Assembly: GCF_000739875.1 (NCBI RefSeq)
Contig: NZ_BBJR01000048.1
Span: forward strand, 1-64,000
Source of the DNA: Comamonas aquatica NBRC 14918
GTDB lineage: Bacteria > Pseudomonadota > Gammaproteobacteria > Burkholderiales > Burkholderiaceae_C
DNA length: 64,000 bases
Direction: 5' to 3'
Position numbers and translations under genes: made by a program. Under the pieces are notes generated by a model. It had not been told where the DNA came from. It saw nothing but the letters and a program-made list of their open reading frames with translations, and ran no database searches. Shown here piece by piece: positions 1 to 7,330 of this stretch (position 1 is the first letter of the stretch; the number at the start of each line of letters is the position of its first letter).

Positions 1-144
1 CGATTCATGTTTGCCCGCGACGATGTTGGGGGCCAAAGGCAATTCACGCAGATTGTGGCGCGCAGCTATCAATGCGGACTCAGGCCCTTTGGTTATCTTG
101 CCAAAGCGCAAAAAAGCTTGGTGTCGCTGAAGCTGCTGCACCAT
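1..144 (-). CDS. N-terminus of a plasmid/mobilisation-like protein (runs off the left edge)
   Basis: An open frame of 48 codons starts with ATG at 144 and is still open at base 1, so only the N-terminus is visible. The AGAGGCGG stretch a few bases upstream is a usable ribosome site. Residues about 29-34 read A-R-H-N-L-R-E, after an F-L-R-F-G-K-I segment. This loosely resembles N-termini of MobV/Pre-type plasmid recombination or mobilisation proteins, which carry an R-H/N-x-R-E stretch early on. That likeness is from memory and weak. It is co-directional with the small HTH gene at 227-430, fitting an early operon of a mobile element. It could equally be another plasmid or phage protein. Confidence 0.45.
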   Translation of the reverse strand, partial: MVQQLQRHQAFLRFGKITKGPESALIAARHNLRELPLAPNIVAGKHES

Positions 145-166
145 TACGCCGCCTCTGAAAGCAGTT

Positions 167-187
167 CAGCCGTGCAATGCACGGCTG
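167..187. repeat. Perfect 10-bp-arm palindrome between HTH gene and edge ORF
   Basis: Arms CAGCCGTGCA (167-176) and TGCACGGCTG (178-187) are exact reverse complements around one central base. The site lies 23 bp upstream of the edge ORF start (144) and just after the HTH gene stop (227). Its position suits an operator for the neighbouring HTH protein, or a stem-loop in the intercistronic RNA. There is no T-run, so a terminator is unlikely. Confidence 0.6.
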
Positions 188-226
188 ATGCTGAAAGGAG
201 CAGGCGTGACATGCGCACCAAGTGCT

Positions 227-430
227 TTAGATGCCCAACACCTTACGAATATCCGCTACGGCCCAAGCCAAGCGGCTGTTGATGCGCACAGGGCGCAGCG
301 GGCCATTGTCCAAGCAAGCCCACAAACGCAAGGTTTGCTCAGCACGGTTCAGATGGAAGGCGGCTTCTGCCGTTGTCAGATGAGAACGAGTTTCTTCGCT
401 CAGATGCAGGGGTTGGAGTTTGATCGCCAT
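227..430 (-). CDS. Small helix-turn-helix (excisionase/AlpA-like) DNA-binding protein
   Basis: A 67-residue protein whose middle reads L-T-T-A-E-A-A-F-H-L-N-R, then T-L-R-L-W, then R-P-V-R-I-N-S-R-L-A-W. This is the layout of the HTH_17/MerR-like winged helix found in excisionases and AlpA-type regulators: helix-turn-helix, then a basic wing before the C-terminal helix. Such proteins usually act as excision factors or local repressors on plasmids, phages and genomic islands. It lies between two co-directional ORFs, and perfect inverted repeats sit on both sides (167-187 and 483-511) as possible binding sites. Start: ATG at 430. Whether it is an Xis or a repressor cannot be told from sequence. 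Confidence 0.7.
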   Translation of the reverse strand: MAIKLQPLHLSEETRSHLTTAEAAFHLNRAEQTLRLWACLDNGPLRPVRINSRLAWAVADIRKVLGI

Positions 431-482
431 CTTCGTATTCCTCCGTATTGAAGAAGATTGATGGCGTGACTTTCCTTGGCTC

Positions 483-516
483 GACGAATATGAACCCCCT
501 TCATATTCGTCTTTTT
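483..516 (+). repeat. Perfect 12-bp inverted repeat with C5 loop and T-tract
   Basis: Arms GACGAATATGAA (483-494) and TTCATATTCGTC (500-511) are exact reverse complements separated by CCCCC and followed on the plus strand by TTTTT (512-516). It has the shape of a rho-independent terminator on the plus strand, but no plus-strand gene precedes it. It lies about 50 bp upstream of the small HTH gene, so an operator or attenuator role is at least as likely. The rest of 431-576 holds no gene; a run of nine C's sits near 538-546. Confidence 0.6.
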
Positions 517-576
517 GAACTTCAAATGAGGTCGCTGCCCCCCCCCGTTATTTAGCAAACAGCTCGTTTGCGCGAG

Positions 577-1236
577 TCATGCTTGACGTCGCTTGAGACG
601 GATGGCTTGTGCCGATACACCGAACTTTCTGGACAAAATCCCTGCGGTTTCAGATTCATCTTTACCACTAGCTAGGAGCTTTGCGGTTTCCAGCATGAGT
701 ACTTCAGCAGATGGAATTTTGGTTTGCCGTTTGCGCCTCAGCGCTGACTTCAGTCCTCCAGTACTCGCACCTTTACGAATTCGCACCTGCTTTGCCTTCA
801 TAGGTTGAACTTCAGCACTAACCTCCTTGATGATCATCTTGATCACAGCGCGATGAAGGAAAAATTGCTCCAAATGCGGCAGATGCTCATAGGGGCAGAT
901 GGACAAGACAAACGACTTCAGCTCATCCTCACTACACCCTGCTACTTGGCAAATTTTGGCCAAACAATCTTTGTCCATCGTGAGCAATGCAGGCCAGGCA
1001 AGAAAATTGGCACGGACTTCAGGTTTGGCTGTTGGATGAAACCCCCTAGGCGGCAAATAAACTGGAGCGCCCCAAACCTCATCCGCTTTCAAACGACATC
1101 GAACTTGCTCTGTGACTTCATAAACGACCTGAGCAATGCGCAATAGTTTTTCATCCGTGAGGTCGCTCGCATGGGGCGCACAAGCCAATGGAGGCTCACC
1201 GACTGTTTGCTGATAGCTGTGCAAAAAACTTTTCAC
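577..1236 (-). CDS. Hypothetical protein of the mobile-element edge
   Basis: A 219-residue protein that I do not recognise. The middle is rich in leucine, cysteine and histidine (C-S-E-D-E-L-K, then I-C-P-Y-E-H-L-P-H-L). A strongly basic linker follows (about residues 146-170, many K/R). The C-terminal ~45 residues look helix-turn-helix-like (I-L-S-R-K-F-G-V-S-A-Q-A-I-R-L-K-R-R), as in resolvase-type or replication-accessory C-termini. DNA binding is therefore plausible but unproven. It is on the same strand as the flanking tRNA and HTH genes, and its base composition is less GC-rich than the core genes that begin at 1502. Start: ATG at 1236. Confidence 0.6.
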   Translation of the reverse strand: MKSFLHSYQQTVGEPPLACAPHASDLTDEKLLRIAQVVYEVTEQVRCRLKADEVWGAPVYLPPRGFHPTAKPEVRANFLAWPALLTMDKDCLAKICQVAGCSEDELKSFVLSICPYEHLPHLEQFFLHRAVIKMIIKEVSAEVQPMKAKQVRIRKGASTGGLKSALRRKRQTKIPSAEVLMLETAKLLASGKDESETAGILSRKFGVSAQAIRLKRRQA

Positions 1237-1321
1237 GAGACCGACATCCTTTCAGCTATGACTCCTAGAAAGCTAGGAAATTACCCAAAATCGTCTTACA
1301 TCCACCCTTACATACCTTGAA

Positions 1322-1359
1322 AAAACAAAAAGCCCGCTATGCAAAACATAGCAGGCTTT
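1322..1359 (-). terminator. Rho-independent terminator after the CAU tRNA
   Basis: Arms around 1329-1341 and 1347-1359 (AAAGCC-c-GCTATG / CATAGC-a-GGCTTT) form a 12-bp stem with one mismatch. Read on the minus strand it is followed by a T-rich tract (1322-1328). It sits 13 bp past the tRNA 3' end, so it ends the tRNA transcript. Confidence 0.8.
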
Positions 1360-1371
1360 CCTTTATTCATA

Positions 1372-1448
<77 letters not shown>

Positions 1449-1501
1449 AACCGGGCTTGCCAACCCATGGTCGGGCCCGCAAAGCCTGCGCATTGTAACG
1501 G

Positions 1502-2509
1502 CTAGCGATGGTGGCTCAGCGCATTGCTGACCAGCTTGGAAGTGATGTCCACAATCTGGATCATCTTGTCGTAGGGCATGCGCGTCGGGCCGATAACCCC
1601 CAGGGTGCCCACCACCTGCCCATCGACCTCGTAGGGGGCACTCACCACCGACAGCTCCTCGAACGGCACGACCTGGCTTTCGCCACCGATGTAGATGCGC
1701 ACCCCCTCGGCCTTGCTGGAGAAGTCCAGCAGGTGCAGCAGCTGGGTCTTTTGCTCGAACAGGTCGAAGGCGCGGCGCAGGTTGCCCATGTCGCTGGAAA
1801 AGTCGCTGACGGACAGCAGGTTGCGCTCGCCAGAGATGATGACCTGGTCCTGGGGACCGGGGCTCATGGCCTCGGCGCTGATGTTCACGGCCGCCTGCAT
1901 CAGGTGGGCGACCTCACCGCGCAGTTGTTCCACCTCCTGCTTGATGCGCTCGCGCACCTGCTCGATGTCCAGGCCGGCGTAATGCGCGTTCAGGAAATTG
2001 GAGGCTTCCAGCAGTTGGTTCGAGGAGAAATCGGCATCCGTGAAGATCACACGGTTTTGCACATCGCCCTGGGGCGAGACGATGATGACCAGCACGCGCC
2101 GTTCGGACAGTTTCACGAACTCCAGGTGCTTGAACACCGAGCTGCTGCGCGGCGCCATGACCACGCCCACGAACTGGGACATGTTGGACAGCAGTTGCGC
2201 CGCATTCGCAATCACCTTCTGCGGCTGCTCGGCCGCAAGGGCCGGCGTCACCAGGCTGGCTTGCTGCACGGTCAGCATGGTGTCCACAAACAGGCGGTAG
2301 CCGCGGGCGGTGGGAATGCGCCCGGCCGAGGTGTGGGGGCTGGCAATCAGGCCCAGCTCCTCCAGGTCGGACATCACGTTGCGGATGGTCGCGGGCGACA
2401 ATTCCAGGCCCGAGGCGCGCGACAAAGTGCGCGACCCCACCGGCTGGCCGTCGGCAATGTAGCGCTCGACCAGCGCTTTCAACAACAACTTGGCACGTTC
2501 ATCGAGCAT
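1502..2509 (-). CDS. hrcA: Heat-inducible transcription repressor HrcA
   Basis: A 335-residue protein of normal HrcA length. It has an N-terminal winged helix ([13 protein letters not shown], then [13 protein letters not shown]) and a GAF-like dimerisation core. In the family it binds CIRCE elements (TTAGCACTC-N9-GAGTGCTAA) and represses groESL and related chaperone genes; GroEL assists its folding. I see no CIRCE inside this window. It is divergent from nadK with only 29 bp between starts. Upstream there is no Shine-Dalgarno sequence, but a TAAAAT hexamer lies 6 nt before the ATG, hinting at a leaderless mRNA. Confidence 0.97.
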   Translation of the reverse strand: MLDERAKLLLKALVERYIADGQPVGSRTLSRASGLELSPATIRNVMSDLEELGLIASPHTSAGRIPTARGYRLFVDTMLTVQQASLVTPALAAEQPQKVIANAAQLLSNMSQFVGVVMAPRSSSVFKHLEFVKLSERRVLVIIVSPQGDVQNRVIFTDADFSSNQLLEASNFLNAHYAGLDIEQVRERIKQEVEQLRGEVAHLMQAAVNISAEAMSPGPQDQVIISGERNLLSVSDFSSDMGNLRRAFDLFEQKTQLLHLLDFSSKAEGVRIYIGGESQVVPFEELSVVSAPYEVDGQVVGTLGVIGPTRMPYDKMIQIVDITSKLVSNALSHHR

Positions 2510-2538
2510 GCACAGATTTTAATGATGTAATTTCCTTT

Positions 2539-3441
2539 ATGACGTCCAAGTTTCGCCACGTTGCCTTGGTTGGGAAATACCAAGCCTCCACCGCCTCCGA
2601 CGCTTCCACGGCCCAGTCCCGTGAGGTCTTGCAGGACATTGCCGACTTTTTGCAGACGCAGGGCTGTGAAGTCATCGTGGAGGCGGAAACCGCCGCGCAC
2701 ACCGGCCTGCACCAGCGCCTGCCCAGCATGGATGTGGATGGTCTGGGCCGGCATTGCGACGTGGGCATCGTGGTGGGGGGTGATGGCACCATGCTGGGCA
2801 TCGGTCGCCACCTGGCCCGGTACGGTACCCCGCTGATCGGCATCAACCAGGGGCGCCTGGGCTTCATCACCGACATTGCGCTGGACGACTACCAGCATGT
2901 GCTGCAGCCCATGCTGCACGGCCAGTACGAGGAGGATGCCCGGCCGCTGATGCACGCGCGCGTGGTGCGCAACGAGCAGTGCGTGTTCGAGGCCCTGGCC
3001 ATGAACGACGTGGTGGTCAACCGCGGCGGCACCTCGGGCATGGTGGAGTTGCGCGTGGAAGTCGATGGGCGCTTTCTGTCCAACCAGCGCGCCGACGGCC
3101 TGATCGTCGCCACGCCCACCGGCTCCACGGCCTACACCCTGTCCGTCGGTGGTCCGCTGATGCACCCTTCGATCCCGGCCTGGCTGATGGCGCCCATCGC
3201 GCCGCACACCCTGTCCAACCGCCCCATCGTGCTGTCCGACCAGACGGAAGTGATGATGGAAGTGGTCGGCGGCCGCGATGTCAGCGCGAATTTCGACATG
3301 CAGTCGCTGGCCTCGCTGCTGCACGGCGACCGCATCTACGTGCGCCGCTCGGCCTACAGCGTGCACTTTCTGCACCCCGTGGGCTGGAACTACTTTTCCA
3401 CGCTGCGCAAGAAGCTGGGCTGGAACGAAGGGGGCTATTGA
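2539..3441 (+). CDS. nadK: NAD kinase
   Basis: A 300-residue ATP-NAD kinase making NADP+ in the cytosol. The diagnostic G-G-D-G-T-M-L-G loop is at residues 80-87, and the second signature N-D-V-V-V-N-R-G lies near 155. The [14 protein letters not shown] stretch follows. Length fits the bacterial family (about 290-300). It is divergent from hrcA, and the following recN starts 2 bp after its stop, so nadK-recN are surely one transcription unit. Start ATG at 2539 has no Shine-Dalgarno match (TTTCCTTT precedes it). Confidence 0.97.
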   Translation: MTSKFRHVALVGKYQASTASDASTAQSREVLQDIADFLQTQGCEVIVEAETAAHTGLHQRLPSMDVDGLGRHCDVGIVVGGDGTMLGIGRHLARYGTPLIGINQGRLGFITDIALDDYQHVLQPMLHGQYEEDARPLMHARVVRNEQCVFEALAMNDVVVNRGGTSGMVELRVEVDGRFLSNQRADGLIVATPTGSTAYTLSVGGPLMHPSIPAWLMAPIAPHTLSNRPIVLSDQTEVMMEVVGGRDVSANFDMQSLASLLHGDRIYVRRSAYSVHFLHPVGWNYFSTLRKKLGWNEGGY

Positions 3442-3443
3442 AC

Positions 3444-5102
3444 ATGGCGCTCAAGCGGATTGCACTGCGCGACTTCGTCATCGTGCAGCAGCTCGACCTG
3501 GATCTGCACACCGGATTCACCGTGCTGACGGGCGAGACCGGCGCCGGCAAATCGATCCTGATCGACGCCTTGCAGCTGGTGCTGGGCAGCCGTGCCGACA
3601 CCGGCGTGGTGCGTGAGGGCGCCAGCCAGGCCGACATCAGCGCCGAATTCGACTGTCCCGCCCACCTGCAGCTGTGGCTGGAGGAAGGTGGCTTTGCCCA
3701 AGAAGACAGCCTGCTACTGCGCCGCGTGATCGACACCCAGGGCCGCAGCCGCGCCTGGATCAATGGTGCGCCCGCCACCGCCACGCAGCTGCGCGGCCTG
3801 GGCGAGGCCCTGCTGGACATCCATGGCCAGCATGCCTGGCAAAGCCTGACGCGGGCCGACGCGGTGCGCGAGCTGCTGGATGCCTATGCCGGCGTCAGCA
3901 CCCAGGCCCTGCGCCAGCACTGGATGGTCTGGCGCGCCGCCGCCAAGGATCTGGAGCATGCGATCGCGGCCCAGGACACCGTGCAGCGCGAGCGCGAGCG
4001 CCTGCAGTGGCAGATCGGCGAGCTGGACAAGCTCAGCCCCGGCGCCGACGAATGGGACGAGCTGAACACCCAGCACACGCGCCTGTCCCATGCCCAGTCG
4101 CTGCTGGAAACGGCGCAGGGCGCCCTGTTCCTGCTGGAAGATGACGAGGCCGGCATCAGCGGCCCACTGGGGCGCGCGCAGGACATGCTGCAGGACAAGG
4201 AACACCTGGAGCCCGAGTTCCAAGCGATCGCCGATGTGCTGGCCTCCAGCCTGGCACAGATCAACGACGCCCAGCACTCGCTGCAGATCTATCTGCGTCG
4301 CACCGAGCTGGACCCCGACAAGCTGGCCGAGCTGGACGAGCGCCTGTCGCTGTGGATGCAGCTGGCGCGCCGCTACAAGCGCACCCCCGAGGAGCTGCCC
4401 GGCCTGCTGCAGTCCTGGCGCGACGAACTGCGCCAGCTGGATGCGGTGGTCGACATCGGCCGCCTGCGCCAGGCCGAGCAACGCGCCCACGAGGCCTACC
4501 AGGCCGCCGCCCGCGAGCTGTCGCAGCAGCGCGCCAAGGCCGCGCCCAAGCTGTCGCGCGCCATCACCCAGGCCATGCAGGGCCTGGGCATGCAGGGTGG
4601 CAAATTCGAGGTGCAGCTGGACAAGCTGACCGAGCCCAGCCCCCACGGCGTGGACAGCGTGCAGTTCCTGGTGGCAGGCCACCCGGGCGCCACGCCCAAG
4701 CCGATCGGCAAAGTGGCCTCGGGCGGCGAACTGTCCCGCCTGTCGCTGGCGATTGCGGTCACCACCAGCCAGCTGGGCCAGGCCGGTACGCTGATTTTTG
4801 ACGAGGTGGATTCGGGCGTCGGCGGCGCCGTGGCCGAAACCGTGGGCAAGCTGATGCGCGCCCTGGGGCGCGACCGCCAGGTGCTGGCCGTCACCCACCT
4901 GCCCCAGGTGGCCGCCTGTGCCGACCACCACTACGTGGTCGCCAAGAAGCGTGACAAGGCCGGGACCAGCAGCTCGGTCACGCCCACCGATGCCACGCAG
5001 CGCGAGCGCGAGATTGCGCGCATGCTGGGCGGGGAAAAGATCTCCGACACCACCATGGCCCACGCCCGCGAGATGCTGCTACAGGCCGCCCACACCCCCT
5101 AA
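3444..5102 (+). CDS. recN: DNA repair protein RecN
   Basis: A 552-residue SMC-like ATPase acting in recombinational repair of double-strand breaks, the same size as E. coli RecN (553). Walker A G-E-T-G-A-G-K-S is at residues 30-37. A long Gln/Glu/Arg-rich coiled coil fills the middle. The C-terminus holds the signature [10 protein letters not shown] and Walker [14 protein letters not shown] chose ATG 3444, two bases after the nadK stop, because the longer open frame upstream overlaps nadK and has no homology. rapZ follows after 26 bp. Confidence 0.97.
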   Translation: MALKRIALRDFVIVQQLDLDLHTGFTVLTGETGAGKSILIDALQLVLGSRADTGVVREGASQADISAEFDCPAHLQLWLEEGGFAQEDSLLLRRVIDTQGRSRAWINGAPATATQLRGLGEALLDIHGQHAWQSLTRADAVRELLDAYAGVSTQALRQHWMVWRAAAKDLEHAIAAQDTVQRERERLQWQIGELDKLSPGADEWDELNTQHTRLSHAQSLLETAQGALFLLEDDEAGISGPLGRAQDMLQDKEHLEPEFQAIADVLASSLAQINDAQHSLQIYLRRTELDPDKLAELDERLSLWMQLARRYKRTPEELPGLLQSWRDELRQLDAVVDIGRLRQAEQRAHEAYQAAARELSQQRAKAAPKLSRAITQAMQGLGMQGGKFEVQLDKLTEPSPHGVDSVQFLVAGHPGATPKPIGKVASGGELSRLSLAIAVTTSQLGQAGTLIFDEVDSGVGGAVAETVGKLMRALGRDRQVLAVTHLPQVAACADHHYVVAKKRDKAGTSSSVTPTDATQREREIARMLGGEKISDTTMAHAREMLLQAAHTP

Positions 5103-5128
5103 ACCCCTCGATCACGCAAAGGCAGGCT

Positions 5129-6049
5129 ATGACGGATTTGGAAATTGTGCTGATCACCGGCATGTCGGGCTCCGGCAAGTCGGTCGCACTCCACGCCCTG
5201 GAAGACGCGGGCTACTACTGCGTGGACAACCTGCCGCCCGAGCTGCTGGCCGACTTTGTGCGCCTGCAGCACGTGCACCATGGCAACCGCGTGGCGATCG
5301 CCATCGACGCCCGCAGTGCCGCAGGCCTGCCCGATCTGCCGCGCGAGCTGGAGAAGCTGCAGCGCCTCAAGGCCTCGGGTGTGCACCTGCACGTGCTGTT
5401 CCTGGACGCCTCCACCAGCACCCTGGTGCGCCGCTTCTCCGAGACCCGGCGCCGCCACCCACTGTCCCAGTCCAAGCTGCCCGACGGCCGCCAGGCCCTG
5501 GTGGAGATCATCGAGCAGGAGCGCGAGCTGCTGGGCGACCTGCGCGAGTACGCCCACGTGATCGACACCAGCAACATCCGCGGCTCGCAGCTGCAAAGCT
5601 ACGTCAAGGCCTTGATCCAGGCGCCCGCCAACCAGATGACGCTGGTGTTCCAGTCCTTCGGCTTCAAGCACGGCATCCCGGTCGATGCCGACTACGTGTT
5701 CGACGTGCGCATGCTGCCCAACCCCTATTACGACCTGGAGCTACGCCCCCTGACCGGCATGGATGAGCCGGTGCAGCGCTTTCTGCGCCAGCAGCCCGAC
5801 GCGGCGGCGATGCAGACGCACATTGCCCAGTTCCTGGACCACTGGCTGCCGGCCCTCAACGCCAACCACCGCAGCTACGTCACCGTGGCCATCGGCTGCA
5901 CCGGCGGCCAGCACCGCTCCGTCTACCTGGTGGAACAGCTGGCCCAGCGCTACCAGGCGCAATGGACCACGCTGCGCCGCCACCGCGAAATGGACAGCCG
6001 CGGCCCGGCCGCAGCCGCTCCGGTGCCCGAGGCGCCACAGCTGCTCTAA
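5129..6049 (+). CDS. rapZ: RNase adapter / nucleotide-binding protein RapZ
   Basis: A 306-residue P-loop protein (RapZ/YvcJ family). Walker A G-M-S-G-S-G-K-S is at residues 11-18 and the family signature Y-C-V-D-N-L-P-P at 30-37. The C-terminal RNA-binding half contains [10 protein letters not shown]. In E. coli RapZ delivers the sRNA GlmZ to RNase E and so tunes glmS. Whether that circuit exists in this lineage is not shown here. The last ~15 residues are an Ala/Pro tail beyond the usual ~285. Start ATG 5129 is preceded by AAAGGCAGGCT. A terminator-like repeat follows at 6057-6146. Confidence 0.94.
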   Translation: MTDLEIVLITGMSGSGKSVALHALEDAGYYCVDNLPPELLADFVRLQHVHHGNRVAIAIDARSAAGLPDLPRELEKLQRLKASGVHLHVLFLDASTSTLVRRFSETRRRHPLSQSKLPDGRQALVEIIEQERELLGDLREYAHVIDTSNIRGSQLQSYVKALIQAPANQMTLVFQSFGFKHGIPVDADYVFDVRMLPNPYYDLELRPLTGMDEPVQRFLRQQPDAAAMQTHIAQFLDHWLPALNANHRSYVTVAIGCTGGQHRSVYLVEQLAQRYQAQWTTLRRHREMDSRGPAAAAPVPEAPQLL

Positions 6050-6056
6050 ACAAAAA

Positions 6057-6146
6057 AGAGAGCTGCTTGCGCTCGATTCACCAGCAGTTCAAATACTTTT
6101 GTATTTGAATGCCTTGAAAAACAAGCGCTGACAGCTCCTTTTTTTT
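6057..6146 (+). repeat. Dispersed nested palindrome, copy A (acts as rapZ terminator)
   Basis: Outer boxes GAGCTGCTTGCGCT (from 6060) and AAGCGCTGACAGCTC (to 6137) pair as GAGCTG-3nt-GCGCT. Nested inside is a perfect 9-bp stem TTCAAATAC-tttt-GTATTTGAA (6088-6109). Eight T's follow the outer 3' box, so it should terminate rapZ. It is the long form of a family with copies near 16091, 21916, 26081, 30635, 35418, 45513, 52821, 56049 and 60638. The remaining gap to mutY holds nothing else. Confidence 0.75.
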
Positions 6147-6197
6147 ATACCGCTGCACCGCCGCTGCCACTGCGCAGGCACAGGCGGCCGCTGCAAG

Positions 6198-7283
6198 CTA
6201 ACCAGCGGTGAGGGCCTCCACCAGCTTGCGCACAGGCGCCGGCAGGCCTTGCTGCAACCAGTCCGCCGCGGACTGCCACTGCCCGGCGCCCAGCTCTGCA
6301 GAGTCCTGGGGCAGGCGGCCCTCGGCCAACTCCACCACCACCGGGTGCAGGAACAGGTCGCGGTGCGTCAGCACATGCAGCTGCGCCGGCCAGTCCTCGC
6401 GCCGGGCCACGCGCAAGGCCAGGGTGTCCAGGCCGGCCTCCAGCGCCGGGGCACTGGCAAACACCGGCGGGCTGAACAGCCCGGCCCAGATGCCGGTCTC
6501 CCCACCCTGGACAGGGCGACGCTGCAGCCACAGCTGCCCTTGCGGATCGCGTAGCACCAGCAGCCACCAGGACTGGGTGCTGCGCCGCGTCTTGCGGGTC
6601 TTGACCGGGTAGGCCTGCGGCGCGCCCTGCTGTGCGGCGCGGCAATGCGGCTGCAACGGACACACCAGGCAGGACGGGTTGCGCGGCAGGCACACGGTGG
6701 CGCCCAGATCCATCAGGCCCTGGGTGTAGCGCGGCATGCTGCTGGCCAGCTCCTGCGTCGGCAGCAGGTCTTCTGCCAGGGTCCACAAGGCCTTTTCGTT
6801 GCGGCTGCTGGACAGGTCTTCGCCATAGGCCAGCACCCGGGTCAGCACCCGTTTGACGTTGGCATCCAGGATGGCCACGCGCTCGCCAAAGCAGAACGAG
6901 GCGATCGCCGCCGCCGTGGACCGGCCGATGCCCGGCAACGTGGCCAGCACGGCCGCGCTGCGCGGGAAGGCCCCGCCATGCAGTTGCACCACCGCCTGGG
7001 CACAGGCGTGCAGGTTGCGCGCCCGGGTGTAGTAGCCCAGGCCGCTCCACAGCGCCATCACATCGTCCTGGGGCGCAGCCGCCAGGCTGGCAACGTCCGG
7101 GAAGCGCTGCAAGAAACGCTCGTAGTAGCCCAGCACCGTGCTGACCTGGGTCTGCTGCAACATGATTTCGGACAGCCAGACGCGGTACGGATCACGGGTC
7201 TGCTGCCAGGGCAGGTGGTTGCGGCCATGGCTGGCCTGCCAGCGGACCACGTCCGTGGCGATAGGAGGGAGAGGGGGATTCAA
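6198..7283 (-). CDS. mutY: A/G-specific adenine glycosylase MutY
   Basis: A 361-residue base-excision enzyme that removes adenine mispaired with 8-oxoguanine. It has the catalytic Glu in S-E-I-M-L-Q-Q-T-Q-V (E39) and a helix-hairpin-helix at L-P-G-I-G-R-S-T-A-A-A-I (116-127). The essential Asp follows in I-L-D-A-N-V (D140). The [4Fe-4S] ligands C198, C205, C208 and C214 have the canonical C-X6-C-X2-C-X5-C spacing. The C-terminal NUDT1-like domain recognises 8-oxoG. The reading start is a TTG at 7283 with no clear Shine-Dalgarno; no ATG lies nearby in frame. It is downstream of a dynamin-like GTPase and mutM on the same strand. Confidence 0.96.
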   Translation of the reverse strand: MNPPLPPIATDVVRWQASHGRNHLPWQQTRDPYRVWLSEIMLQQTQVSTVLGYYERFLQRFPDVASLAAAPQDDVMALWSGLGYYTRARNLHACAQAVVQLHGGAFPRSAAVLATLPGIGRSTAAAIASFCFGERVAILDANVKRVLTRVLAYGEDLSSSRNEKALWTLAEDLLPTQELASSMPRYTQGLMDLGATVCLPRNPSCLVCPLQPHCRAAQQGAPQAYPVKTRKTRRSTQSWWLLVLRDPQGQLWLQRRPVQGGETGIWAGLFSPPVFASAPALEAGLDTLALRVARREDWPAQLHVLTHRDLFLHPVVVELAEGRLPQDSAELGAGQWQSAADWLQQGLPAPVRKLVEALTAG

Positions 7284-7330
7284 GGGAAAGCAACAGGTCA
7301 GAGAACGAAAGCCACAGGGCGCACGCAGCC

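Noticed and set aside
1508-2530. Long plus-strand open frame of 340 codons opposite hrcA
   Set aside because: It is the antisense shadow of a GC-rich gene. Its translation is His/Gln/Leu-rich with no family pattern, while hrcA on the minus strand is unmistakable.
2979-3443. Upstream extension of the recN frame inside nadK
   Set aside because: The extension is Arg/His-rich and overlaps nadK in another frame. RecN homology starts exactly at ATG 3444.
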